The notes under the pieces: model-generated
The model's database searches: none
Seen by the model: the letters and a program-made list of their open reading frames with translations, nothing else
What the model was told of the DNA's origin: nothing
Program-made: the position numbers and the translations under genes
Part shown: piece by piece, positions 32,945 through 45,099 of the stretch
Layout: every line of letters begins with the position of its first letter
How positions within the stretch are numbered: position 1 is the stretch's first letter
Assembly (NCBI GenBank): GCA_029168955.1
Contig: JAPDOI010001558.1
Span: 1 to 64,000, forward strand
Length of the DNA: 64,000 bases
Reading direction: 5' to 3'
Source of the DNA: Aplectana chamaeleonis
Lineage: Eukaryota; Nematoda; Chromadorea; Rhabditida; Cosmocercidae

Positions 32945-34123
32945 CGGCCTTATCATGCTGTGAATACCGTAATGCTTTACATAAAGGTCATTTTCTGCAT
33001 GAGCAGCGGCTCATAGTCTACAAAACTGCTAGATGGGGTTCACCTAGTCCAATTCGAGATGGCTAATGCAAATATCGGAAAAGTCAAAATGTGACCGAAC
33101 TCTGCCTATCTTCACTTTTTTTTGGAAAAATGGAATTTCTCCATCTGGCTGAACCCGTGCCTCTAATGGAGCCCCTTTACAGAAAAAGCTGGAAATACAG
33201 TGCGTTTTATAACTAAGAAGGCACTCTCTTTTGTTAGGGTAAGTGAACCTATGCATCGTTACAGACACACTACTGTACACCTCTCAAGTTGTTTCGTTTC
33301 GTATGCACTAGTCCACAACATATTTTTCGGCAAAATTGATTTTTAGCCACTTGTTTTGGAACTTTTTTTTTCTCCAAGCACTACTCTCAATTAACCTCAG
33401 CATGATGTATCAGTTGTACGTTGTTGTATTTGAGCTTGTCCACGAGGTTTATAGTGGGCGACGCGCTTCGACGTAGTCGCCTTCCTCAGCACCTGAAAGG
33501 ATCAAATCAAAATCTGCTAAGTCGTGTCCAAAATCATGGTCAAAAGCATAGGAAGCAATAAGATACCGTACCTTACTAGGAAGCTCGCTAGAGAGTCAAC
33601 CACCATCGAACGGTAGTCGAAATGCGGAACACTAATGATGGCCGCTACCTCTCGACGTTAGAATGCGAGTCTGAGGTAGGGCTTCAGCTCTTCAGTTATA
33701 TTTGGGCATTCACCCTCGTGGACGGTTGATTTCTGAATCGTTCGCCTGAATCTAAAACACCTTCAGGGCTTCCCGGGCCTGGAGATCAGTTTCACGCCTC
33801 AGTATCTCCACCGTTATTTGATAATTATCGCCCTCTTTTTTTACACTGTTTCAAAGCTATCAGGGCATTTGCCTATACGATAGTAGAACTGAGAATTAAA
33901 GTAGTTTCATAGCGAATCAAAATATAATAGGCCCTCTACCGTGAGAATCAACTTCAAAAACAAGGCATTAGTTCAACAAAATTCCATATCATTCTTCGCC
34001 TGATGTTTCATTTGAAATTAAGAATCGCACTTTTGCGTCTATCATCTGTCCTGAAGTACTTCTGATCTATATAGATCTCTCTGACCGGCTTACCTCGGAT
34101 GCGCTCAATAGAACCTTGCCGAC
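32945..34123. other. Unassigned region with an orphan Tc3-like end
   Basis: Apart from the transposon end at 33198-33226, there is no repeat relative or conserved ORF. A host exon cannot be excluded but is not supported. Confidence 0.4.
33198..33226 (+). mobile_element. Orphan terminal repeat of the Tc3-like family
   Basis: CAGTGCGTTTTATAACTAAG then AAGGCAC follows TA (33196-33197) and aligns with the 19533 terminus. No matching second end was found. Confidence 0.65.
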
Positions 34124-34256
34124 TACGCAGATAGAGACAGCACAATTCCCGCGGTACCACTAGCTGACGTTCCGTAACCCCTCCCGCGGAAGGTCAATAG
34201 ATCGGTCGCGAGAAATCGGCAGCGCCGTTTCGCTTACTGCCCTTACACGTTAAACA

Positions 34257-35916
34257 CTCAGACGATAGCAGGCCCTGAGCCCACCCCGAATGCACCCCGA
34301 GCCGCGTCCATGGTCCGCTCAGGGTGACAAATTTGGCAATTTCCGGGCCACATATGTTGCGATCCAGGCCGCATGCGTTGCGCTCCGGGTGCTACCGACG
34401 AGATTGATTCTTGCAGCGCCCTGAGCGCAACTGTCGGCTGATGACGTCACAGTATATCATACAGCGTACATGGTTGCGCCCCGGGCGCTTTCTATAAACC
34501 GATTTTAGCAACACAGTTGCAAAAATCGTTACATCGACGTGGTTCAGATGCTTCGCTGATCGATTATCGCACCCATTTAAGCTAATCGATTTTTCAAGGA
34601 AGAATCCAACGATTTCCACACGTTCACCGAATTCCCCCACCCTACTGAATTTCCTTGGATTTATGTGACCCTTAAATGTCCCTTTTCTAAGCTAGTGCTG
34701 ATTATGAAATACCTTTCAGCTTAAAGGCAGTGTTCACGATGATTTTCGTTCCCGAGTTTTTCACATAAAACAATGAGTTGGCCTCCATTTGTTACCCAAA
34801 TTACGAAGAAACGACGAGAAACGCATTAAAATGTCGTATTTTAGTCGACATTATTCTATAACATGGATTAGTTGTCCGGTTGAATGAACATGTTCATGGT
34901 GGTTGTCACCGGTATAGAATGGGGCTAATCAGAAATGGAGGAATATTTTAGGCAAAACAATATTAGTTAGGGTCCAAAGGATGCACGGAGCAACAGAGAG
35001 TAGAGAATTGCAAAGGACGGGTCCGCAAAAAATTTCCTCGTCACAACAAACACTCCCTGTGATACTTAAAGGGCGGGCTGATACTTAAGGATTCCGGGTA
35101 CTTCCGGTGTTTTTTTCTCAATTTCTTCGTCATTTTAGTTCTACCCGGGGGCCACTTGGTCAATATAGTGAATAATCTCAAAATTGAAGAGTATCGTGAA
35201 CACTGCCTATAATACACTTTCCCCTGCTTAGAACTTTGATTCCGTCACAACTTTCCTCACACTTCACCCATTAATCTTCTGATTTCACCTGATTTTCTCC
35301 AACTATTAGGTATGTTTCCCTGAAATTATTAGATATTCATAACAACCGCCCTTTCTCAGAGTCCTTCTAATGATCTCGTTGAACGATTCAAAGCTAACAA
35401 TGGAAAGTATGCATAACACATATTTATTCCAAACATTAAAATTTAAATATAAATTAAACATACATCAAAATGAATTTAAATAATCCAGCGATTTGTTTTT
35501 CTCATTTTTCCCTTCATGATTGTTTGCAAACTGTGTTCGGAAAGTCATGTTAACGTTTCATTTTTCGAATACAAATATTGCACAAATATGAAGAATATAA
35601 AGAATTCTAGGATGGTCGAATATTGAGCGCAAATGGAGCTGAGGAAATCAATTACAAGCCCTACAAGAGAAACAGTGAGAATCCCGCTCGAAAACGCAGG
35701 AAGCCCAGATGCTGTTTCTTGTTTCAATTGATTTATCCGATTTCGAAATGCGCGCGTCAGTCAACGCATGTGGCTCGGAGAGCAACCTGAACGCACTGCA
35801 CGTTGCAATCACAACCGAAACGCACGGCAAGTTTGAATATCAACTGCTCTGCGTTTCGGTCGCAGTGGGCGAGGAGGGGCGGGATCGGTTGCGCTCCGGG
35901 CCTGCTACTGTCTGAG
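34257..35916. mobile_element. Element M, CTCAGAC-ended, nested in C
   Basis: A 1660-bp insertion whose ends CTCAGACGATAGCAGGCCC and GGGCCTGCTACTGTCTGAG are inverted repeats. CA is duplicated outside (34255-34256 and 35917-35918). Removing it rejoins element C in register. It carries a family H element (34725-35208). Several GC-rich CGCTCCGGG/CCCGAG words lie near both ends. No transposase is visible. Confidence 0.85.
34725..35208 (+). mobile_element. TTAA element family H, complete copy
   Basis: A 484-bp element with ends AGGCAGTGTTCACGATGAT and GTATCGTGAACACTGCCT, flanked by TTAA (34721-34724) and ATAA (35209-35212). It is the reference copy for the fragments at 5672, 8298, 18072 and 59089. 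It lacks the element I insertion found in two of them. Confidence 0.92.
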
Positions 35917-36489
35917 CAAGCACTCTGCGGCCCTTCTGCCATCGCGTTACGGCTAATTTGACGACTGACAGAAGACAATCCGAAAGCAGTTTGTGACACA
36001 CTTTAAAATCACCCTTTAGATAAAGGTCTGTTGGAACGACATTTCAAAAATCCGCTTCTGGGGATTTGATCTTGAACTGCTCTTGACAAGTAGGGAGCGA
36101 GCTTACACAGTGTTGCTCACTACTCTCACTTGCGCTTGCAGTCTTTTCATCCGCAGATGCCATCAACACACAATGGCTCACCTGCCCAGAGCCAGCGTCG
36201 CATACAGCGAGGGTTTTCGGAAGAGTCTCAACACAGCCTTCTCTGCTCAGCAATCGTCCGCTGGCTCCACTCTAGTGGGTGGTGCAATGATAATTCCAAT
36301 GTGGGAATCGATGAGTGAGTGTTTGATGACGCCCAGGAATAGCCGTCTGCCCTCCCACACTCCGCGGGAAGACTGGAAAACCTCTCTCTCTGCGGGAAGT
36401 GGGGCGCTGTGCCACGCCCACAAAATTGGGGCCGCGCGAAGTCGACTAGCCCGACTTGGCCGGCGGGAAGTGGGCTGTTTTTATCTGAG

Positions 36490-36822
36490 TAGCAGAGAAG
36501 TAAATTGATTATTATGACCTTGGAATTAGGCGCAAAGGGAGAGGCACACATTGGGATCAAGATAATCATTACTCCCAACTTCGACGACGCTGCAAATGAG
36601 GATCTTAGGATATCCCCATAATGCAGGCAACCAATCGAGCTCAACGTAAAAGTTTACCTGACCACACCATAGAACGAATTGGCGGTGCAAGCTGTCGTTG
36701 AGCCTCCAACAGAACTCAATTGCGGGAGAAAAACGGCATCTTCTACCAATGGCGTCAAAAATGGGAGAGTCATATGAGTTGTGCACTTTCTTACTGTTTA
36801 CTCGGTCGGAATAAATACAATT
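36490..36822. other. Unassigned spacer
   Basis: No feature recognised. Confidence 0.35.
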
Positions 36823-37022
36823 GACATCGGTTGCAAATGACGGAAGTTACAAGCCTCGGACAACTCGTCCACCATGCTTCCGCAGCTCAATTTTAAAGAG
36901 ATCATAACACCGTTCTCAGTAGTGTCTTGTACGTTTCCAGAGACATCATTGAAATCAACGTGGGACCATCTCCAAGATAGGCAGGGAAACAGAAAAACGA
37001 TTTCAAGGTTGTCTATGTCCTT
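36823..37022. mobile_element. TTAA element family D, right-end fragment
   Basis: GACGGAAGTTACAAGCCTCG to TTGTCTATGTCCTTAA matches the right 200 bp of 19032-19508. The left end is absent. Confidence 0.75.
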
Positions 37023-37449
37023 AACCGTCCTGTAACGTTCGTTGTTGCTCCTGGTTCGTCCATAGTCCCACCTAGTCCTACCCGGTCGATGTGCGGGTGA
37101 AGCGCGGAAAACATGGACTTAAGTAAAGTCGCAGAGAAAAGGAAAAAATGAGGAAAGTCGTTTCGTGAAGCAGGGCTCTTTAGTTTCCGTCGGACGAAAG
37201 TTCAAAGACAGTGCTGCTTTTTCGTTGGCGTTAAGGCGACATTTTCCTGTGCGGAGGGCCTTGAATTATCTACTCAGATCGCATTTTTTTCGGACTAGGA
37301 TAGCCTAATAAGAGAGAAATGGGTTTCGCTAATTAGCTTCGTGATTTCTGAAGAAAGTGGAACCCTAGTTCTACCGTCCTGCAAAGATCATCACTGACGT
37401 GTTCCTCTAAGAATACTTGCCTTGACAGAGCCGACTTCTCTGAGAAAAT
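37023..37449. other. Unassigned spacer
   Basis: No feature recognised. Confidence 0.35.
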
Positions 37450-38105
37450 TTGCATCGGCGGCTCCGCGATAGTGCACCAAAGCGACACTACAGCGCAGCC
37501 GCGGCGGCACTACAGCGGAGCCGCGATGGGACTACCGCGGAGCCGCGGCGGCACTACCGCGGAGCCGTAGCTGCAACGCGGCAATGCCGCTGCGGGTCCT
37601 TGATAGTGCAGCCGCGGCTCCAGGAGAGTATATCATACGAAGTTAAATAAGAAACGTAACACAACTAAGGAGGCCTAACAAAAAAAATACGCACCTGTGG
37701 TTGCCACGTCCTCTGTATGATAAAGACAGAGATTACTGCTGTTTTTGCGCTCAAGAAAACACGGAATGTACCTCAAAATTAAGAAATTGAACCGGCGGCG
37801 ATTTCTTTCGACCACACATGGCAGTACATCGTACTCCACGCGGGTTCGCTGCTGCATCCTCTCGGAGCCGGCGCGGTTCTAACGCGGAGCCGCCGCGGTA
37901 CTATCGCGGCGATGTCGAGGCTCCAGACACTGCAACATAATCGCCTGATCACGGAGCCGCTGCAGTACTATCGCGGAACTGGCGCGGCATAGTCGAGGGT
38001 CGCAGTACTTTCTCGGCACTGACGCGGCAAGATTTCTAAAAGTAGCAGCGCAACAATCGCTTATGCCGCAGCAGCTTGGCAATTGTACCGCGGCTGCTAC
38101 GCCAT
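37450..38105. repeat. Foldback with GC-rich minisatellite arms
   Basis: The left arm (37455-37620) consists of units of about 24 bp with core GGAGCCGCGGCGGCACTACC. The right arm (37862-38105) carries the inverse (GCGGTACTATCGCGG, GCGGAGCCGCC). An AT-rich 240-bp middle separates them. The same word type reappears at 63830-64000. Confidence 0.7.
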
Positions 38106-38774
38106 CATAAACGAGGTCACACACCAGATCATGTTTTTTTCATTTACCGTAACGTAAAAGTGTTCAATCGAACATTGCGCGAAAATGCACGCGTTCTGAG
38201 TATGAACTTGGATGCTTTCAAGTCTCTTCTCAAGAGTCGCAGTCTGCCATGAATGCCTTCTATATACTTTCCCACCGTTGCGTTTTCGTAACACTCTGCA
38301 ATACCGCAGCTCTTTCGCGATAAAACCGCGCTGACGCCGTGAGGGTGCCGTTCTAGTGCTGCAAGAATGGTTAATCACGAAGCATCGAAACTGCCGCTCC
38401 AGTCTCGCGTCGGCACCGCGTAATCGCCGCGCAGACACCGCATTAGCCAAGATACTGTCTCGGATCTGGTGACCCAACAGTGCTACGGAATGCTCAAGGC
38501 TTCTTTTTGTGTTTTCCTTGCCGTTTCCAATCAATAACCGTCGTCGATAAGGCATTGCTGCCGGTTTTCTCAACGTCAAACCCTTCGTTTCAGGTAATTT
38601 TTGCCTCGCACTGCACATTTCAATGCTATACAGCGTTATTTCGCGCTTAGTACATTCCCAGATAAGAAGTACGTGAATTTCATTAGATTGTGTAGTTCAT
38701 CCCTCTTGTATAGCGCATACCAACAGCGACATATCAACTCCTCCAGATAAGCGAGATATAAGCGACTTCTTTGA
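38106..38774. other. Unassigned region
   Basis: Moderately GC-rich with a 173-residue minus-strand ORF (38097-38618) that shows no domain and overlaps the minisatellite edge. I do not call it a gene. Confidence 0.4.
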
Positions 38775-38910
38775 AGGCAGTATACGCGCAAAAAAAACGT
38801 TTTAATTTTTTTCCACAATTTCGCGCAGTTAGGCTCACCAGGTTGTCTTATGTCGCAAAAAGGCCATTTAAAACACTCAACTTCCGAAGAAAAACTCGTT
38901 CGAAAATCCC
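38775..38910. mobile_element. TTAA-type left end without partner
   Basis: TTGA is followed by AGGCAGTATACGCGC, resembling the termini of the TTAA families and closest to 32306. The right end and extent are not recognised. Confidence 0.4.
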
Positions 38911-39297
38911 GGGGCATTTAGCTTTCTTTTTTTTTAGTCTTTACGGTGTTCTATGTATTACAGAAATGTCGGGAATTTGAACGGCTGAATTGGTTAGCTG
39001 CCTTAACTTCTCAGTTTCCACAATGCTTTTCGCCTTTCTGCTGTCAATAATCCTCAAAAAAAAACAAGAAGTTTTCAATACACACGTCCGAACTCGAGGA
39101 TCTCTCGGAATAAAGAATATAGAAATTTTGATCTCCTCGGCCTGTCGGAGCCTGTCGTGGCGCTTCTGTTTCTCGTGTTGGGTGATCGACCTTCTCAGAC
39201 CAAGGAAGAGTTTTCACGAGCTTACATATAGCATTACGAATACGCAACATTGATGTCTCGAGCTTCGCCAACTATCTTTACTTCGTTCAAACATAGA
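38911..39297. other. Unassigned spacer
   Basis: No feature recognised before the ATAA flanking family F. Confidence 0.35.
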
Positions 39298-39301
39298 ATA
39301 A

Positions 39302-39689
39302 AGGCAGGGTCCGGACAGAATTTCGATTTTGAGATTTCCCGCTGAATCGGTGCTCTTGCTACAGGTAGTCACAAGGAACATGCGAAAACTGGTCTTCTTC
39401 AAGTTATTCCAGAAGCTTCCGTCAACCGCTGTGTCAGAAAAGTCAGAAAAGTGTGGCCATCGTCCATATTTTAGCGGTCGTCCACGCATTCTTCAAAACT
39501 GCAGTGTAAATATCGGTCATTCCAGCCATGATTATCATGCTGTAAATACCGTAATCCCTGACTTTGAAGCTGTTTTCTCCAGAACTAAGGACTCAGAAAT
39601 CGTGAAACGTTCAGACGATGTTCAGCTAGGCCAGCCCAATCTATGTAACCCAAATTTCGATAGTGCCAAATTTTGCCCGGACCTTGCCT
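39302..39689 (+). mobile_element. TTAA element family F, complete
   Basis: A 388-bp element with ends AGGCAGGGTCCGGACAGAA and TTTTGCCCGGACCTTGCCT, flanked by ATAA and TTAA (39690-39693). A left fragment of the same family sits in the 29.9-32.2 kb chain. Confidence 0.88.
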
Positions 39690-39727
39690 TTAAGAAGAAG
39701 AATCGAAATGTGGTTGCCTCTGATGCA

Positions 39728-40400
39728 ATTTGTACGGCAGAGTACTCAGACTTTCGTAGGGAAGTTCCCGAGAACGACAGCAGAACCTCCCTTTCAACAA
39801 CTGGGGAACTTCCTCCGAATCGAAAGGAGGCGGAGGGGACTTCCGGCTAGCAGGTCTTTCCTTGTTCTCCCGATCGCCAGTCTACCCCAAGCTGTCGCAA
39901 CCCAACACCCATTGGTCATCGATTTATCAGAAGTCAGCTTGCCGAAACTCGCTCTTTCCAACAGTTTCCTGTTCTTCAAAAGCAGAAGTAGGGCCAACAA
40001 TATTCACCTTTGACGAAAGGTTGCAGAGAAGATTGTTATCTCCCCTGAAATTCGGACAGAGATACCTTACAGTCTTTGCGTGGCACGTCTGCTCCCTCAA
40101 CTTTCGAAGGTCTAGACCACCTCGAGACTGGACAGTTTGCATCATCGTATACACCGCGGCTTTGTTTTCTCGTTCATCACGCTCGGGGGGGGAGGCCATG
40201 GTAACAACCGTGAAGCGGACTTCCCTTGTTTTCCCCCCGAGTTGACCGTTTCGAACGCCTTATCGTTGTGTATAGTTCGAGGGGACAGGACTCGCTCCTC
40301 TGCCTCGACAGAGTGATAACGACCAAATCAGGTCTACTGTCCTCGGGAACTTCCCCACAATTATCTGAGTACGCATCAATTCAATCGCGCATTTTTGCAC
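39728..40400. mobile_element. Foldback, about 670 bp
   Basis: The left end GTACTCAGACTTTCGTAGGG-AAGTTCCCGAGAAC faces its inverse near 40330-40372 (TCGGGAACTTCCCCACAATT-ATCTGAGTAC). The arms are about 60 bp at the ends with looser pairing inside. ORFs across it have no domain. Confidence 0.6.
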
Positions 40401-40916
40401 ACTTTTGTTGCGAGCACAACAACAGACGGCAGACCTATGTCGTTTCCGTGCAATGACACGAATATAAGATGAGAATTAGAGGCAGTGATTTGATGTCGCC
40501 ACTGGACAGTTTTGTGATTTATGGTCTCACAGATCAGTTCTAACAAGAAGGCAGCCAATTATCTCTTTTTGAGTGGTTCTATATTAAATTAGAATAATTT
40601 TGGATTTAGGATCAATATTGGCGGCACCTCTATTTTTCTGCATGAAACTACTCCTTTTGCAAAGTTAGATGTTCTATACATTCTGCTAAACGTTTCCTGA
40701 GAGCACCTCCATTGGCAAATGCGTGCTAACTAATGAAACTCACGCATACCGAAATCACAAAATCGTAGTGTTTACCTTTACATAATTGCTTTCCGATGGG
40801 GAATCGCAGCACTTCTTACATTTTTGGCACCTACTATGTACCGCATAGGCTGATGCAGTTACGGGGTGTCATTTTGCTAATCCGGTATGGACTTACTTTC
40901 GTGAATGTGTCTCAGA
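40401..40916. other. Unassigned AT-rich spacer
   Basis: No feature recognised. Confidence 0.35.
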
Positions 40917-41329
40917 CCAAGGTGAGCATCAGGGATGAGCGGAAATTTTTTTCTGAATTTCGGAAATCGGAAATAGGAAATGGGAAGAATATTCTCAATT
41001 TCGGAATTCGGAAATCGGAGCGCCAAAAAACCATCGGAAATACGTTCAGTGAAATTCTTACTCAGACGTTCGCCGTTGTCTACAGGACACGGATGAGATG
41101 TCACCTCACGCAATGCTCCCTGTAGACATCCGAAAAGGGCAGAGATCGCCCCTCGAGAACTGCCCGTCGCCCCCCTCCATGGTGCCGTAAACATCCTATC
41201 CGCGGAAACGCTTTTGCTGTAGACATCCCATCGGAGGAGAGTCTCCATCCCCGATTCCGCGTTCACATCCTATCAACATCCCGTAGACCTGATATTACCA
41301 TCCCAGTGAAGCATCAGCAGCCTCATGAC

Positions 41330-41515
41330 GTCAACAATCGGAATTCGAATACTTGGTAAAAACGGTTTCAAATATTTTTCGAAATTCGATTATTTCGAAA
41401 ACAGACTTTGGAATAGTATTCGAATTTCGAATATTTCAAAAACAGACTCTCGAATAATATTCGAAATTCGAATATTTTTAAGAGCATATTCAAATTTTCG
41501 AAATTCGAATAATCA
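41330..41515. repeat. TTCGAA-rich block, left arm
   Basis: AATATTCGAAATTCGAATA-type words with repeated CGAAAACAGACT. The last feature also occurs at 44560-44575 (CGAAAACGGACTTCCGAAT). Confidence 0.75.
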
Positions 41516-41999
41516 GAATGCACAATCATCATTTCATTAGAAGTTCTTGTTTTTCTGATCAACCTTTGAAAGCACACTCTATCAAGGCACCATCTTGGCC
41601 TATTCACCCCACGCCCGAATTGAGGTTCTCACACGATTGGATCGTGCGAAATATTGCGTCATCGTACAAGGTGCTCCATCGGTGGGATAGGCTGGCTTGA
41701 ACGGCCAGCCAACGCAAACCGTTTTTCTCTCGTTTTGCATTAATTATGTTGATGTCAGGCAGATATGGACAGTACCAGGGTTTTAGTTTCCACAACCCCC
41801 CCCGTTCTAGAGAAACAGTAACTTGAAATACGGGCGGGAGCGATTGAGCTCACTATTTTATAATGACTACTCTAGAAACATTAGATTGGAGTGGTCTTCG
41901 CGGCTGGGAAGCTTTGGTTTCGCTCAGGCCTTGTGAAATACGATTTGCGAATTACGAGGAATTTGAAAACTTACGATTTACGATTTACGAGATTACAAA
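41516..41999. other. Unassigned spacer inside the foldback
   Basis: No repeat relative recognised. Near 41930-41990 a TACGATTTGCGAATTACGA-type short repeat begins. Confidence 0.35.
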
Positions 42000-42365
42000 A
42001 ATCAGTCATGCGCAGCCCTGCGCGAAGCGGCATGATCGATATTGGGGTCGTCTATACTTCCGCCGCCATGCGGCGCGGAGAGGCGCATTTCTGTAAGGCG
42101 TCGTTTATAGTTTCGCCGCTCAGCAGCGCGGCGAGGTGCAATGCTATATTATAGATCGTGTCGCGCCGCGTGATCAATACTACAGTAATGCACTTGGCCG
42201 CGCCGCTTGGCGGCGTGAGTGTGAACGACCCCTAATATTGATCACGCGGCGCGGCACGATCGATATTGTAAGATTGCATTTAGCCGCGCCGGTTTGCGGC
42301 GGAAGTATAAACTACAACTTAGTGGATCGCAATACGCCGGGTCTCTCGGCGGCGGGAGTATAAAC
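42000..42365. repeat. Alternating inverted GC-rich repeats
   Basis: Segments of about 80 bp containing TTCCGCCGCCATGCGGCGC, CGATATT, and GCCGCGCCGC recur in both orientations, with GATCGATATTG/ATATTGATC-type junctions. The stretch has strong potential to form a series of hairpins. Confidence 0.6.
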
Positions 42366-42984
42366 GTCGCATAAGGTCAATGGTACACATTTTCGCTGCC
42401 ATGAGCGACAGTCATGACATTTAGCACAAATACGGGACCAGCATCGGAGCAATGGCACTGGCCGTCGTAGGAAGTTGTCGCGCGTCGGTCGCAGCGACGT
42501 GTCGTGGAGGGCTCACATACTGCGTATGTGTCTATTCCTGTCGTTGCCACTGTCACTGTGCAGCGCACTGCGACGGCGACAGATTTAAAGGGTGGAAGAC
42601 GATCGCAGTCGCTGTGCAAAGCGACGCGACCTCGTGTCGCAAAACTATACCATTGGCCAGACGCCCTTTTTATACCTTTGCTGCCGCTCCTTACTTAAGC
42701 TCTTTACTTCCGGCTAATTTTTCAGTAATCCATTACACTGGCTTCATTGTAGCTCAAAAGCGACATTTTCCGCGACTGTGAAAGGGCGGGCGTAGGGGTT
42801 TCAAGCTAGCGTGTACAGCCCTGTCCCCCACCTGAAGTCCTGCAAGCTCGGCGGCAGCAAATTCGCCTAGGCCGCGCCGCGCCGTAGTAGTAGGTCTTGA
42901 GAGCGGCGCTAGGGTCTTGGCGCTTGGGTGCGATAAGGCGCTTCCCCGTAAAGGTATAGTGGTGATCAAGTCTCGCCTGAAGCC
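42366..42984. other. Unassigned GC-rich stretch
   Basis: CGACGGCGACAG and CTGTCGTTGCCACTG words repeat loosely. ORFs have no domain. Confidence 0.35.
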
Positions 42985-43315
42985 AAGCGTCTTGTGCTAG
43001 ACACGCGTGACGCGCTTACAGAGACTATTAATACTCAAGCGGCGGCGCTATGTCGGAGCGGATTAAAATGGGTCCTAATTTTGCCGAGCAAGCAAAATCT
43101 GTACTTGCGATCACCATCATAGTAGCAGAGGATAGCACTAAATACAATTATTATTAAACGGAATGACATTGAAGACGGATTAATAATGAAAGTGAGGAAA
43201 AAGTAGTTACGGCCGCCTCTGCCATGGTGCAGTGGGCGTGACGCGCGTGCTGCGCGGGCAAGGCGTCAGACCACTAATACATCAACGCCACGCCCGCGCG
43301 TGCCTAACAATGTGG
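42985..43315 (-). mobile_element. Family J MITE, copy 2
   Basis: Reverse-orientation relative of 49686-50023: GACGCGCTTACAGAG, CGAGCAAGCAAAATC, ATGGTAGCA-like AGTAGCAGAGGATAGC, and CAACGCCACGCCCGCGCG appear in order. The ends are decayed. Confidence 0.65.
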
Positions 43316-43385
43316 TAGGCCGATGAATGTTTCTACAAAGTGATAGTCACAGCAAATGACAGCTCAAAGCTATTTTTTTGAAATA

Positions 43386-43860
43386 GCACTATCATTCGTG
43401 AATTCGAGAAAAATCATTCGAAAAATAGAAAAAAATTATTTGAAAATTCGAAAATTTTGATTTTCGAATATACTCGAAAATTCGAAATTCGAAAAATTAG
43501 TTTTTCGAATGTATTCGAAAATCCGAAATTCGAAAAATACCATTTCCGAGTTTATTCGAAAATTCTAAATTCGAAAATTTTTATATATACTACTTGATGG
43601 AAAAGCCATTTCAGCGAAGTCCGGAATGAGCAAAATGGAGTACCTTGCGAGGATGCCCTCGCTATTATGCTTTGGCATTTTCAATCTTTTTCGAATACTC
43701 GACTTTTCGAATAATCGGTTTTCGAATAATTCGGGAATTTGCAATTTTCGAATATTCGGTTTTTCGAATTATTCGGAAATTGACACCTTTCGAATATTCG
43801 ACTGTTCGAAGTCGAATTTTCCAGTCGAATGAATATTCGAATCATTCGATTCGGTAAAAG
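43386..43860. repeat. TTCGAA-rich block with opposed halves
   Basis: 43386-43590 is dominated by AAAATTCGAAATTCGAAAAA and 43680-43850 by the opposite orientation, TTTTTCGAATAATCGG. An unrelated 90 bp separates them. The stretch can fold back on itself. Confidence 0.75.
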
Positions 43861-43882
43861 TATATTCGCTACTAGTAGTTAA

Positions 43883-44320
43883 AGGCAGTGTCCACGATAA
43901 ATTTCATCCTCGGTGTTTGGCCGGAAATTGAAAGTTCAGGGTCTCACTGGAGCACTGAGGTCGAAAGAACGAAAGAAAACGAGCCCGAAAGAGCTCCATA
44001 CGGCTCCGAAGTCCGCTCGCGCTAGCCCTTCCGCTCGCGGTCGAGTTTTCCGAGGAACAGTTTGGTCCGCTTCTGCATTGGCATTGGAGCGCTAGCGCGC
44101 CTGAGTTTTAGCATTGGGGCGCATTTTCGCACGCTGTATACTTCAGGCCCATGCCCGCGCAACTCATCCACCGTTGAAGTGTGGCTTTCGAAAAGAAGAG
44201 CTGATTTTGGATGTTTCGCAGGGTTTTTCATGATTCTTTATTAACTGATGAAACAGTCAGACTCTAAACCTCCGTTTTCTGGTGGAAACTCGAAAACGAT
44301 TTTTATCGTGGACACTGCCA
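43883..44320. mobile_element. TTAA element, 438 bp
   Basis: The ends are AGGCAGTGTCCACGATAAAT and ATCGTGGACACTGCCA, flanked by TTAA on both sides (43879-43882 and 44321-44324). The interior shares GAAAACGAGCC with family B but is otherwise distinct. Confidence 0.9.
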
Positions 44321-44449
44321 TTAAAGCTGTGAGTGACTCTGGCCTAATCGCAGATCATAAAACCTTTCTATCTTAGAAAGGTAGGTGGACCATCAAGACT
44401 AAAATGTTTCTTCGTGTCCAAATTTTTTCCAGGTAGGCTATTTGGTACA

Positions 44450-44605
44450 CATCGGACCGAATTGTTATTTTCGAAAATTACTCGAATGCTTTTTGGAATT
44501 TCGAATCATTCAAAATTCGAGAATTTGGGTTTTCAAATATTATGCAAATATTTCGAAAACGGACTTCCGAATGATATTCGAAATTCGAATACTTCGTAAA
44601 AAACT
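44450..44605. repeat. TTCGAA-rich block, right arm
   Basis: ATTTTCGAAAATTACTCGAATG and GAATGATATTCGAAATTCG mirror the 41.33-kb block. Confidence 0.7.
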
Positions 44606-45099
44606 ATTTTTAAATCTGCATTTTTTTTCTAGCTACATTTACTTCTCCCCGAGTATTGACAACATGGATGGGAATCAGGGTAAATAAACACCATCGAATG
44701 AGCAGAGATTCCTCTCAAACATCTTAAAACGACGACGCAAATGACACACATAAACGGACGGAAAAAACCGAAATCTGCCTACGAAGGCGGTTGCTGAGAG
44801 CTCCGTAAACCACGGAATCCTTCGGGTCCACCACGGGGAACTCGGCTATGTCCACCTCTCGGCAGGACACCAACACCCCTTCCACGGAAAGACGTTATTG
44901 AAAAACGAATCACAGATCTCACATAATCATAAAATGAGAAGAATTATTATAGAAGTCTACAGCATCATTTGAAAGAACGAATTGCGAATCTAACACAACC
45001 AAAAATGAGAACTCGAACGGCGAAATCTTCGTGATACATTGATTGATGGACGCTACCAACACCCCTCCTCGCGAATGTTCTGTAGAACAGCCCATCGAC
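44606..45099. other. Unassigned spacer inside the foldback
   Basis: No repeat relative or coding signal recognised. Confidence 0.35.

Larger units (their letters stand above)
34126..36489. mobile_element. CTCAG-family element C, copy 1, interrupted by element M
   Basis: The left part 34126-34256 and right part 35917-36489 together match the 702-bp copy at 52028-52729 and the 698-bp copy at 53076-53773. The left end is CGCAGATAGAGAC, the right end TATCTGAG, with TA directly repeated outside (34124-34125 and 36490-36491). The TTCCCGCGG...GGCGGGAA inverted ends are typical of this family. It is non-coding; the ORFs at 36083-36508 and 36228-36644 fall in family C sequence and are mirrored at 52-53.8 kb. 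Confidence 0.88.

Noticed and set aside
36083..36644. ORFs of 141 and 138 residues repeated at 52-53.8 kb as a gene family
   Set aside because: Both fall in family C sequence; they recur because the transposon is repeated, and all strands show equal ORF content.
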